A program made the position numbers and the translations under genes. This document shows, one piece after another, positions 26,301 to 39,742 of a stretch of 64,000 nt of DNA. The stretch lies in contig NW_018343992.1 of NCBI RefSeq assembly GCF_002099425.1, positions 680,001 to 744,000 of the forward strand, in the 5' to 3' direction. Within the stretch, counting starts at the first letter, position 1; every line of letters begins with the position of its first letter. The notes under the pieces are model-generated. The model did no database searches. It saw only the letters and a list, made by a program, of their open reading frames with translations, and was not told where the DNA came from. Source of the stretch: Phascolarctos cinereus (taxonomy: Eukaryota > Chordata > Mammalia > Diprotodontia > Phascolarctidae).

Positions 26301-29300
26301 TGGCATAAGTAGGCATGAATGAATGCTGGTTTCCTTCCTCCTTTCCTCTCCTTAAGTGAGATCTATGATTATTCAAAAGACTCGTAGAAGAAGAAGAATG
26401 AATTGGATAACAAATGCTTTTCATCTCGACTGAAACATGCAGTTAGATGGTCAGTCCAGGGCAGTTTGTGCATCACTACCTATGTTTGGGATTGACATTG
26501 TGGATGGATAAGTTGGACACAGATTTGAACAGGAGGAAAAGCCACAATGCTTTTTAGTGATCATAAGTCACTCCTTAGAGTAAAGATTCATATTTTCAAT
26601 TGAAATTTTCCTCAGTCATGGCTAGTTAGGCTTTAGAATCTTATAATATTACAATTTTCAAGAAATCAAAGTCAAGAGTGTCTTAAAGGGAAATTGAGAG
26701 ACTTGTGGTCAGTGCAAATAATCTTCTGCACATTTTCAGTAATGACCTATGCTCGAGAAATGGCATAAGGCAGAGATTGGCCAACAATGGACTATTTCTG
26801 TGTGGCTCACAAACTAAGAATGGTTTTTGACATTTTAAAATACATTAAAATTTTCTTTAAAAACGTAAAAACCACTCAGCTCACAAACCATACAAAAAAA
26901 AAGTTTGCCGACCCCTGGAAGGGATGTCTGAATGGAAATGAAAATGGATCAGTCATGTGATCTAAGCAAGGAGCAGCCGATGGACAGGCCGAATGCTCCA
27001 CTTGTACCCTCAACATGTAAAAAGACCTAGAGGAAGGCTTGTAGGTGCATTGGGTGAATCCACTGGGGAGGTTCTGTGCAAGAGCATAGATAAGAATAAC
27101 ACAATGCAAGAAGGCAAAGCTGGGCTGCCGTCTTCACTAGTGGAAGGAATGTCTGCTTTGATGAACCATCAAATATTAAAGATTGAACAAGTACATCCAT
27201 AGAGCACCGACGTATTGGCCTGATGATATACAAATCCCTGAAGCAAACTAAGTTTCATTCAGCTATGCCCTTGAACTAGTGTTATCTGGTTCTTAAATGC
27301 AGCTTAATAAAATCTTGTGACTTGTCTAATGATAGTAGGTTAAAATAAAATGGCATTTGTTAATTAGAGTTTGAGATGCATTTTCACTAAATCTCTGGTG
27401 TCACCACCAGATAAATAAGGTCCTGTTTGGTTGAAGTTGCCCAATGTCTTTATCTTCTTTTATCTCCTTCCCTAGGATGTTGAAATTTAAATTTAGTAAC
27501 TGAAATTAAATTAGGTAAAAGGACTTGAGTTTTTTGAAAGGAGATATCCTAGAAATAATTAAGTATGTTTATGATGTTCCTTTTGCTATCTTAAATGAAG
27601 ACTTTCATGGAGGAGAAACAGAAGTTTCCTCCATCTCCTGCTACTTGGTTCCATGGTTTCTTTGCTCCCCACCTTCCAGAATTCTTATTCCAAGAAACTG
27701 AAGTCACTGCTCAGGGCCTTCTCTTAAAATTACAATGACCCATAATTTTAATCCTGCTAGCAATAAAAATTTCGACAGAAAAGATCATTTGTGAATTTCT
27801 TTCCACTCTGGTAAACAAGGAAGATAATGAAGAATCTACATAGTCCTTAGAGTTTACAAAGTGTTTTCTAAAATTATGTCAACCCTATGGCTTTATTAAG
27901 TGCCATCTCCTCACTCTCTCGAGAATACTTATGCAGTCATCTTGAAGCTGGGCTTCGAGTTAGGAAGACCTGAGTTCAGAATTGGCTTCAAACACTTACT
28001 AGCTGTGAGACTCTGGGCAAATCATTTAACATTGTCTACCTCACTTTCCTCAACTATATAAAAATAATAGCACTGTTCTCCCAGGGTTGTTGGGAAAATC
28101 AAATAAGATATTTGTTAAGTGCTTAGCACAGTGCCTAGCACGTAGTAGGCACTTAATAAATCCTTCTTCCTTTCTCAGAACAATCTTGTGAGATAGGTAA
28201 TATAAGTACCCACATTTGACAGGTGAGGAAATTAATAACAGCTGGCATTTAGATAGCACTTTAACTTTGCAAAGCTCTTTACATGTGCTATCTCATTTAA
28301 TCCTTATGAGGTCCTTGTGAGGTAGATATGTATAGGTGCATGAGATACATATGTAAGTGAGGTAGGTATAATCTGCATTTTATAGATTAAGAAATTTAGA
28401 TGCAGAGAGGTTAAATGACTTGCCCAGGGTAACGCAGCTAGTAAGTGTCTGAGGCCAGATTTGGCCTCAGTTCTTCTTGAGTCCAAATCCAGCACTCTAC
28501 CCCCATTCCACCAAGCATGAAATAACTTGTCCACATTCACACAGCTACCATACAACCCTCTTTAATATATATGATGTTTCATTATTTAACACATATATTA
28601 TGATTGTAAGTTCAAGATCAAATTAATAACAAAAAAAACTTACATGAATGGACCTAGGGTGAATACCCTAACAATTACAAATATCAGGATCATTGCAGTT
28701 AAAGCTGCAGAAATAAGGGATGCCTGCAAAAGAAAACACAAAAGTGTCATCAGTTTATTGATACAGATACTTTCATTTTAATCTTGCTTTATTCTTCTAA
28801 CCAAATTTGGCTTTTCTGATTACTTAATACACTGAGAATCACTTGTTAATTCTATTTATTGCTATAGATAAGGATAGGGAAACCCCAGCCTACAGGTCAG
28901 ATTTGAGCTTTGACTTAATGCTTGTGGCTCCCCTCTAAAATTATCTCTAATTTATCTTGTAGATATCTTGTTTATCAGCCATTTTTGCATGTTACCTCCC
29001 CCATTAGACTGTGTACTCCTTGAGAGCAGGAATTGGGGTTTTATTTATTCACTTATTTATCTATATATCAATTTATTTGTTTATTTGCCTTTCTTTGTAT
29101 TCCCCAACACTTAGTTCAATGCCTAACAGATACTAGAAAATAAATTAGAAATAAATGATTATTGACTCTACATAGTTTTTATCCAGTCTACTGGGTAGGT
29201 TCTAAGTAGTGATATCACCATATACAGCTACTTCTGCAAAACCACAACCACATTTGCAAGCTGTTAGTGGATTTTGATGGATAGCTGTAGGTTGGTAATT

Positions 29301-32300
29301 GGTATGACTCTTTGTCTGTATCTGTATTTATGTAGATGTTTCTATTTATATTTCTGTGTTTGTTTTTCTGTGTCTGTTCCTGTGTGCCTATTTTTCTGGC
29401 TCTTTGTGGACTCTTTCGGTCTCTATTGCCCTTTTCTTCCTCATTCCTCCTTTTTCTCTCTTTTTCATTTCTCTTTTAATTGCCATATCACAGAACTAAT
29501 ATTAAATTTAAATTGTACGTGCTAAATGCATATAAATTACATAAAATAGATGTGCCTATTTCATGTTTTCTGTTCTTAATTCTAAAAGCAGGCTTATAAA
29601 AAAATTGTATGTTTTCTCATAGATGTACAGAGAGAGAAAATCTTTTTAAGAAACTCATCTGATCTTTGATTAATTTTTTTTTCTTTTAGTTGGTAATTCC
29701 TAATATAAAAAACATCTCACTTCTGCCATAAACAGGGGCGTGCTGGAGTCAGCTCAACCATCTCTCAGGGGCTGATTGTTAAATATTCAATATAATTATT
29801 TACACCCCCCAATTGGCAAACACTACAAATCAGGGCTTGATTTACTGTTTCATTGACTGTTTAGACTTAAGAAAGTTATTATGGAGAAAATGTTAATGCA
29901 TATTAAACTTAAAAGTGTAACAGGCATAACTTTTTTTTTTTGGGATAGTCAGTCATTAAACCTTTATCAGCACACCGCTGCCTATAAGGGCTAGGAATCC
30001 AATCTCTATTGGATCTGTGATTTTAACAGCTTAAGAAATTCCCTAGTGAGAAAACTCCCTGTACCAGTACAGGTCAGTACCTTCTCTGCTACTTCTGACT
30101 TTAGAACACCGGGCAGTTAAGTGACTTGTGCATGGTTACACAGATAGTATCTGCAAAAGTGGAACATGAATCCATGTCATCTTAGCTTGAAGACCAGCTC
30201 TCTACCCGATACTTCCTGGCTGCTTTCTTCTGTCAGGGTGGCAGAGTGACCTAATGGGCCAGATGCATGCACTTCTGCAAGGAATTCTTTTCATTTCCTG
30301 GCATTTAAGGTCTCTTGAATAATTTGCCTTATTGACAGTTTTCCTTTAGCTTTTCTATATCAAATCAAAAATAGAGTGTAGGCTCCTTTCTAGTAGGAAT
30401 TGTCTCATTCATTGTATTTATCTGGCATAGTAGGCACAGAGGAACATAGTAGGCATTTAATAAAAGTCTGTTGATTTACTGACATTAAAGGGAAAAGCAA
30501 AAAGAATGTTAAAAATATCAAATACAATGGGAAGGTTCTCCTTTTAATTCTCCTGCTTTTTTCTACAATATAAAAGTATATAGATGAGAAAAAACCAGAA
30601 TGAAATGAAGCAAATGACAAATACAGCCAGGCAGGCTATGTATATATTCCTACTATTAAGTGAAAAACTGTTGTAATGATCTGGATAATTCAAGCAAAAT
30701 GATACTTTGGACAAAACCTGGGTATTTCAGGTGGAAAGTCTGGGGGAAAGAGGATGGAACCTCACCTGTTGTTCAGTTGTTTTAGTCATGGCCATCTCTT
30801 CCTAATTCCATTAGGAGTTTTCTTGGCAAAGGTACTGGAGTGGTTTACCGTTTCCTTCTCCAGCTTGTTTTATAGACAAGGAAACTGAGGTAAACAGTGT
30901 TAAATGACTTGCCCAATGCCATACTGCTAGTGTCTGAGGCTGGATTTGACCTCAGGTCTTCCTGACTCTGGGCCTAGTACTCTATCCACTGTGCCACCTA
31001 GCTGCCCTATCATTACCTTAGCTCTATGCTTTACATTGAATGCATATCCCTATAACTGTGGATGTATGATAGAGAAGCAAAGTTTAAAATTGATTGGATT
31101 ATTAAAAAATTATGAGGAAATTGCTAATGAATGACAAGTTTTCATTTTTCATCATAATGTTTGCTGTTATGTTAGTAGAGTCATAGATTTAGAGATGGAA
31201 AGGACTTTAGAGTTCAACTAAACCAACACAATCATTTTATAAATGAGGAAACTGAGGCCCAGAGGTTAAGTGACTTGCCAAAGATTACCCAAGTAGTAAG
31301 TGGCAGAACTGGGATTTGAACCTAGCTTCTCTGACTCCAAATCCAGTGGGTTCTTTTTCTCCTTGTTACTTCACACTCAGCACAATAACACTTAATGCAA
31401 ATATGTCCAGGACAACAAGAAGTATGCTCCAAGAGTCATACTTGAATAAAAGTATAGTAATAAATAAAGGCTACAGTTGTACCTTTATTGTGAAGTGCAG
31501 AGTTGATCATTCTTATGAGAACAAGGACCTGGCATTTATCAGTATAAAATACTTTGCAAACTTGAAGCACAATATGGTAGCTATTATTATTATTATTTGC
31601 AGTAATAATAACTTAAAAATTTATCAAACCTGACAAAAAATGTTAGCAATAAATGGATAGTACTTTGCAATCAATTATATTTTATTATGGTAGAAATGTA
31701 CAGAAAAAGATTATAGAATCTAAGAGTTGTAAGAGACCTCAGAGGCTCGGTGGTCTAACCAAATATGAGCCACAATCTCCTCTATAATAGCATATACTTA
31801 ATTTTTAAAAATTATTTTTATTTCATTAAATATTTCTCAATTACATATGAAATTTTTTTCAACAATCATTTTAAAAAATTTTGAATTCCAAATTCTTTCT
31901 CTGCCTCCTACCATCCCTGCTCCTTGAGAAGAAAAACAATTTGGTTTTGATTATGCATGTGAGGTCATATAGCACAGACTTTAACAAGTTGTCACCTAGC
32001 TTTTGCTTGACAATCCCAGTAGAAAGAACCCATTACTTCCTGAGGTAGCTCATTTCACTTCTACATAGCCTTAATTGTCAAGATTTCCTCTGCAATTTTT
32101 TTTTTACTTATTTTTCCTTGTTCTCTGAGATAAAGCTGATTAAATCTGAGCTTGTCCCCTTCCCCTTTTCCCTCCCCCATCTCACCTCCCCACCCCCTCC
32201 TGCCAATCTTATCTGATGGGGAATCTTTTCTAGTCTCACCTTTCTTCTCACCCTCTTCTGGATGTGCTCTAGCATGTATGTTATTCTTGAAATGTAGTAC

Positions 32301-35300
32301 CAATAACTAAATGCATTATCTCAGTTGTGACTTGATGATAACTTTCCTCATAAAAGATGCTGAAATTTAATTGATACACTCTGCTGAATTTTTGCTACTA
32401 ATGCCACAGATTTAAATCTTGATATTGTTTTAGCTACCTAAAAAGGTTGGAAAATGCATTTTAATAAATCCTACTTGCATGTATATTATATATGGATATA
32501 TATTATATACATTATATTATATAGAGTCTGTTTTCATTTTTGCTCTTGAGTTACAAAGCTTGTGGCTTGCAATAGTACCTGCTTTTAACAAGAAAAAGAA
32601 AGGGCACATTTAGTTCACACTGTGATGTGATGTTTAATCACTGATACTTAAAGACCTACCTAATGACTCAACTACAGTTTACTGTAGGATAATCATAAAT
32701 CATTTGGCTTTGCAGGAAAGCACTACAATTAAGAACTCTGCAATGAAGACTGTGATTTGGCACAATTGCTTCAGTTGACAAGGGACATTTCTGTTTCTAT
32801 TTTAATTGTGGAGATTACCTTTCCCAGCTTGGCTATGTCACGATACAGAGATAAAGGAAGAGAAAAGGCAACTGTGGAGAGCCCAATAATGAAATGGCGG
32901 CCAATGAAAAAGTTACCAGGATCAACTAAAATACAAAGAAGATTATTACACATTTAGAGGCATACATAATGAGAGCACACACACATAATTAGACACAACT
33001 TTTCAATTTTTTTTAAACCAGAACTGTGATTTTCCTGGTGTCAGGAATTTCCTCTCCCAGAGTGAGTTGGCACTTTCTCTGCAGCTGAGAGTATTAGAGA
33101 CTTGCCTGGGGCAACACTGGGTTGGCCCCCCCTAGCCACCATGTGTCAGACATAGGACTTGAACCCGGGTCTTCTTGACCCCCAGACAACCTCTGTGTCC
33201 ACTACGCTATACTGCCTCTCATGCAGAGCAAAATTCAAGCCACTGAATACATTTTTCTTTTCCAGATCTGTGATTTCATAATTCCACCATGTCCCTAACA
33301 GATGGTTTTAGAAAGTTGGGGAGGGGGGAAATTGAGAGTTTAAGAGACAAGTCCAGGGTCACACATCTCATATATGTGTGTGTATATGTATGCATGTATA
33401 TGTATGTATAAACATATACACATATGTACACATATGCATACACATACACATATATGTCACAGGCAGAACTTGAACCCTAGGTAACAGGATAATAGCACCA
33501 TAGACCCACAGCTGGAACAGACCTCGACGCTTTCATTTCTATGACTGAGAAAACTAAGGCTGAGGGAGGCTGAGTAATTTGTTCCAGATCACAAAGTCAA
33601 GTAAGATTCTTTCTACTGTTCCCAAGTCTTTTTGACTCCACGACTACTCTTCTAGCCACTATAATGTACTGTCACTCATTTTTTTAAAAAGTTCATTATA
33701 TTAAAATATAAGTCACATCACAAATGTTTTAGGAAGAAATAATTCTCAGGAAACCTTGTCAAACATATAAAACTACAAATGTACATAACAAAGTACCTTA
33801 AGGTTAAGTCTCTAGTTAAAATGTCCTAATATTTCAAACCAAAGTGGGAGGTTTTTTTTTAACTTTATCTCATTTTAAAACAAGAAATAGACCATGGAAT
33901 GCACCACCTTTATATCTTTACATCCTGCCTGGGAAAAAATAAATGCATAGGGGTTTTTTTTTCCCATCATAAGAACAGATGGAAGTCCTGCCATAGCCAT
34001 TGCAGAACTTCATGGCATAACAACCGTAAATATTGTTGTGTTCTGAAAACATAGGAAACACTTTGATATTACAATAGTAATAATGCTTTTTAAATCTAAA
34101 AGTAGTTTAATTTTTTCTTTTAGTTGTATGTCTGGCTTTGAGACAGAAACAATGAGAAAGAAATTGATTAAAAGCTTTCAGGAAATAAGACGACCTTTTT
34201 ATATTATCATTCTTTATGAGATTAGGATTAATTTGCATTTCTGCTCTTCTAGGAACACCTAGACTGCTATTTCATTTGATCCCTGGAGAAGCTCCATGAT
34301 CCTGTGTTTCTTTACATAGAGGACAGCTGACTAGGGAGAAAGGTGTTGGCGTCTTTTCTCATTCCTTCTTCCTTTCCTGTTTAAGTAATTGGGAATGGGT
34401 AGGAGATATCTATTAGCAGGTATGTATGCCAACGAGTGGGCCACCATTAAGTGATGGCTGCTGGAGAAGAAAAAGATGAAGAAGGGAGGGGAGTTTTGCA
34501 ATCTAAGAAGTGAGGGGGCTTGGATGACTGGCTTTTATCTTGTATTGAGTGGGGTGCACTGGAAAAACTAGCCAGAGAGTCAAAACTACTGAGCTAGAGA
34601 ATATGAAAGGGGGAAAGTGAGAGGTAAAGGGGAGGAGGGAAGAGACATAAAGAAACAGGGAGACAGAGAGTCAGAGACAGGGACAAAGATGGAGACAGAG
34701 TGAGGGAAGGTAGAAAGGCCACCAATTCCTACCCCAGATTTGACCAGTTGGATCAGTAGGTGAAACAAAGACAACAGGATTTGTCATTGTGAAGAAGGCC
34801 TCTTCCAGGGAAACCCTTATATTGAAGACTCTAGGTGACACTGGGGACTTAAAATTCAATAACTCCCCAGGGCTAACAGTTGTTTTTGTAGGCATCTGTT
34901 TTGTTTTCTTCTTCTAATAAGATTTTCACCTATAATATTGTGATCTCAGCTTGGGGAGAGGGGGAAGGGTGAAAGGGGATGGAAAGTCTATGAGTCAAGA
35001 AAGCCATAAAATCCTCCAAAGTATATTTAGGTATTTTGTGTTACACATTTTGGTGACACTAAAGTTATACTCATATATGATCTATACTTTTCATTTTAAG
35101 CCTCTTGAATGGTCTTTTGATTGAAAAAAAGGTTAGAACAAAGGTCTGAATCTAAGAAGGTAAAATTTAATAGCTATAACAGTAAAGTCTTACACTTGGA
35201 TTCAAAGAATCAAGTGTACAAATAGAGAATGGGAGGGGCTAGACATGTTTATCTAAAAATGACCTTTTTTTTTGGTTCTATTTCGATGTCATTAGGAGGC

Positions 35301-35588
35301 AATAGTCTTATGGTAAAAAAACTGATTTGATAATCATGGGCTGCACTGACAGGCATAGTGAGCTTCATACCCAGATCTCTAACTACCTGCTTGCTACTTA
35401 GATGTCCCAGATGCATCTCAAAATCAACATGCACAAAATGAAACCCCTTATCTCCCTCCAACTTCCAAGTTACCTGACCTCCCCTAAACTTGCCCATTTC
35501 TGTGGAGGGTACCATCATCCTGATCACTCAGCTTTGTTCACAAATCAGTCATCTTTTATCCTTTACTCTTCCATCACCACCCCACCAT

Positions 35589-35638
<50 letters not shown>

Positions 35639-38600
35639 CTTATATATATCCCTTATCTTTACTTTCATGACCACCCCTAATTCAAGGTTTCATCAAATCT
35701 GATTAGTTTCCTAATTGGTCTCCTTGCTTCTAATACCTCCTTTCTTCAATCAATCCTTCATACAAGGGTCAAAATTAATTTTTCCAATGTATGAATGAGG
35801 CTGATGGGCCCTAGTTTACATTAATTCATAGCTGTTCAAAATTCTACCTCCTCAACATGGCATTTAAATAGAGTGGATAGAATGCTGGGCCTAGAATCAG
35901 GAAGACCTGAGTTCAAATGTGACTTCAGACACTAGCTATGTGACCCTGGGCAAGTTACTTAATCTCTGTTTGCATCAGTTTCCTCATCTGTAAAATGGGA
36001 ATAATAATAGCTCCTACCTCCCAGGGTGGTTGTGAAGCTCAAATGGGATAATAATTGTAAAGCCCTTTGCACAGTGTCAGGCACATAGTAGGTACTGTAT
36101 GAATGTTAGCTATTGTTAAAGTTCTACATAATCTTTGTGCAGCCTACCTTTTCATGGTTATTTCAAACTACTCTCTTCCATGTACCTTATGTTCCAGTCA
36201 AGTGGCTACTCTGTCTTTCCTCTTCTCAGCATTTCATGTTGTCTTTTCAGAGGCTGCCTTCCCATGCACCCCGTTTTTACCTCCACATCTTAGAAACCTT
36301 AGCTTCCTCACAGTGTTGACTCAGGTGCCCCTCCTACAAGAAGCCTGTCCTGATCCCTTAAGTTGTTAGTATTTTCTTCCTCCTCCAAATGGCTTGCATT
36401 TCCTTAAATTGTGCACATACAATGAAATCCCCAGTATGATATAAACTCTGAAAGAGGAGGGACTTTTTAAAAATCATGTCTATCATGAATGTATCATGTG
36501 TATCAGGCAGATATCTTCCCGAGTTCAAATCTAGCCTCAGACACTTACTAGCTGTGTGACCCTGGACAAGTCACTTTCCTCACCTGCAAAATGTGCTGAA
36601 GAAGGAAATGGTGAACCACTCCACTACCTTTGCCAAGAAAACGCCAGGTGGGGTTCTGAAGGGTTGGATATGACTGAAAAACGACTGGACAATAACAATT
36701 TCCCCTTTACCATTTCCACCTTACACTAACAAATGCTTAATAGTCTTGAATAGAATTGAAATGAATCACATAATGTCCAGAATGAAATACCTGAAGTCCT
36801 CTGTACTCTGCCCTGTCAGAACACACTAAAGTGTTGTATTCACTTCTGAGCATCACAGTTTAGAAGGCCATAGGTGGGCTAGAGTGCATCCTAAGGAAGG
36901 CAAGTGCCCTGGGGAACTAGTTGAAGGAAATAGGGGTATTTAGCCTGGAAAAGAAAAGACTTGAGAATGAGGGTAAGGGAGAGGGACATGTCATAACTAG
37001 AAGGATTAAACTTGTTCTGCTAACCTTGTTCTTAGAGGGCAGAATTAGGAAGAAGTAGAATTTGCAGGGTAGGGGGAGAGGAAAGAAGGGAATAAACATT
37101 TGTATAGTGACTACATGTGCCAGGCCCAGTGCTAAGTGCTTTACAAATATTATCCCATTGGATTCTCACAACAGTCCTGTGAGACAGGTGCTATTATTAT
37201 CTTCATTACACAGTTTAGGAAACTGAGGAAAACAGAGGTTCGGTAACTTGCCCAGGGTCACACAGCTAGAAAGTGTCTGAGTTGGGATTTGATCTCAGGT
37301 CTTCTTAATTACAGTCTTTGTGCTCTATCCACTGTGCCACCTGGTTGCTTCTAAGACAAACTGATGATATTTAAGGGAAAAGTGAGCATGAATTATGAAT
37401 TCATTCATTTAAGCTGAGTCTTCTATATCAAAAAATGAAGGTGATGGTACAGATAAGCCAAGTCTTAAGTCACCTCAGAAGGGCTTCAATTATCTGGATA
37501 TTTTAGGGAAAACACTGACTTGAATTATCTGGATAATAGTTTTCACTCCCTACCTACATTCATTTGCATAATAGATAAATATGTGCAGAAGAAAATGAAT
37601 TTTTGTGACGTTGTTACATTGAAGAATCTTTAGGGTCCTGGGGGAACATTCAAGTTGAATGCTATGATTAGTCACACTATGGTCTAATTAGATGTATCTC
37701 ACTAGTTATTTCTACTTTGGATCTATTACCATAATGGATCATATGGGATAGTATTTCTAAAGCACTTAGCACAATGCCTGACACATAGTAGGGGCTTCAT
37801 AAATCCTTCTTCTCCTTCTCCAATACCCTTCAGCCAAATATGTATATGAAAATACACTTTTAAAATAATTATTTTTAGTGAGTCTGGAAAATGAGTCATA
37901 CATAATTCTTTATGGTCTTGAGATACAGCTATGAAAACAGTTTCAAGGAGGGCATACTTAATCTGGTGTGCATCAAGAATTATGGCTTTGATTTCCTGTA
38001 AAAGTGTGGACAATCTCCAAATACCCTTCTAAAAACATTGGCATTTGGGCAGTCCTGAAAAATAGATTTTGTATAATGACCATTACTGAAAATATTCTGG
38101 CCTCTATTTTTGGCTGTTTCCCAAGAAGCTCAAAGAAGTCACTTAGCATTAGAGGAGTCACACTTAATGATGGGGAAGATAATCCATCAAAGGCAAAGCA
38201 CTCTTTGATCACATATCTTGTTTTAGTATTTATTTCACTAAAAAAAAATAAACAGTTCATTCTAGGCAGAAAGCAAATGTGGGGAGACTTACAACAATGG
38301 CTTCCATCTATATATCATGCCTTAAGGTTTGCAAAGTATCTAATTTGATCTTCACAAACACCAATTTAGGTAGATACTACAGGTGTTACGGGCAGGTAGG
38401 TGGTATAGTGGATAGAGCTCCTGCCCTAGGAATCAGGAGGATCTGAGATCAAAATTGGCCTCAGACATTTATTGCTGTGTGACCCTGGGCAAGTCACTTA
38501 ACTTTGTCTGCCTCAGTTTCCTCATCTGTAAAATGAGCTGGAGAAGGAAATGTCAAACCACTCTAGTGGTTTTTCTCTTTGCCAAGAAAATCTCAAATGT

Positions 38601-39711
38601 GGTCATGAAGATTTGTACACAACTGAACATTTTAGAGATGAGAAAACTCAAGTTCAAAGAAATTCAGTTACTTGGTTGTGTTTACATGACTTATAAAAAG
38701 TTGGAGGTGGAATTTTAACCCACGTGTGTCTTGGCATTCTCTCTACCATACATACCCCTTTCCAAGGGGTGGCATCCATGGGAGGCCCCTTGCCTTAGGA
38801 GTAACAGGTATAGGTTGCTCTAGGAAAGCCACATTGATTCTGGAACAGTGATTGTGTCCAAGGCCTCCTCCAGGTCTAAACCCTGCGATTTCTCAGCCAA
38901 TGTCCCTTCCTTACAGCTTCACTTATTCCTAGGTATATACCCCTGTACAGCAAGTTTGAAAGAAAGAAGAGTACTTTTGACAATCTACATTTTGGTTCCA
39001 TAGGCACCACAAAGTGGAGTGGCACGTAAATGAGATCTCACTTGACTGACTCTAAGTAGAACATGCCTGTGCTGGTGACCAATAATCCTTATCACCAAAG
39101 GAAACTTCACATAAGCAAGCTCCCTCCTAAAATGGGAGACACAGTTTTCATTAGTCAAGTCACAGGTATGGTCAGTTCATGGACTAAAAGAGCCAGGACA
39201 GAAGAGTCAAAGGTTAGCTTGGCACTCTCGTGCTCCTGCAACTGGCAATCAATCAATTAATCAATCAATAAACATTTATTAAGTCCTAGAGACACAAAAA
39301 GAGGCAAAAGTCAATCTCTGCCCTCAAGAAGCTTATGATCTAAAGGCAGGCTAAAGTTTAACGATGTTAACCCTCCTAGGGAGGCACAATAGTCTGTGAC
39401 TACCCCTGCAGTAAGTATCAGCCCTGGTACCCAAATTATCCCACAGGAAACCCTGCTGCCCCAAGGGTGCACTGAACTCGTCCCAGTGTTTAAATTATCT
39501 TTATCCTGTGGTTATGAGTAAAAATATGGAAGGAGGATGGCATTAGCCCTTATAATTTTACTGTGATTAAGGCTTAATAGCTCATGGAACCTAGAAATAA
39601 TAATAATAATAGAATAAGAATAAGAATTGCTAATAATAGGCAATTTTTATGTAGCTCTTACTATGTGCAAGGCATTGTGCTAAGTGCTTTACAGTTATTC
39701 TCATCTGATCC

Positions 39712-39742
<31 letters not shown>

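Larger units (their letters stand above)
8242..28643. other. SLC38A11 intron 7 (20.4 kb)
   Basis: The largest intron in view. It holds SINEs, an L1 5' region, L2, RTE and hAT pieces, long CA tracts, an inverted duplication and a tandem duplication, listed separately. Nothing recognisable was seen at 10640-11160, 12020-13075, 15340-16710, 17400-18590, 20030-22550, 23650-24150, 24960-25860 and 27210-27930. Conserved non-coding elements could be hidden in these stretches but cannot be judged without alignment. Confidence 0.6.
28724..32818. other. SLC38A11 intron 6
   Basis: Holds an L2 tail, MIR/MAR1-type SINEs and a LINE 3' end, listed separately. Positions 29725-29890 (starting caggggcgtgctgg) look like a small old dispersed element of unknown class. 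Positions 29170-29720, 31370-31790 and 32000-32800 show nothing recognisable. Confidence 0.6.
35395..36500 (+). mobile_element. L2 LINE 3' region interrupted by a SINE
   Basis: gcatctcaaaatcaacatgc and aacttccaagttacc at the left, then cctaattggtctccttgc. After the SINE at 35868-36118 come ccttcccatgcacccc and gatataaactctgaaagagg. A CA tract (35591-35635) has grown inside. Confidence 0.75.
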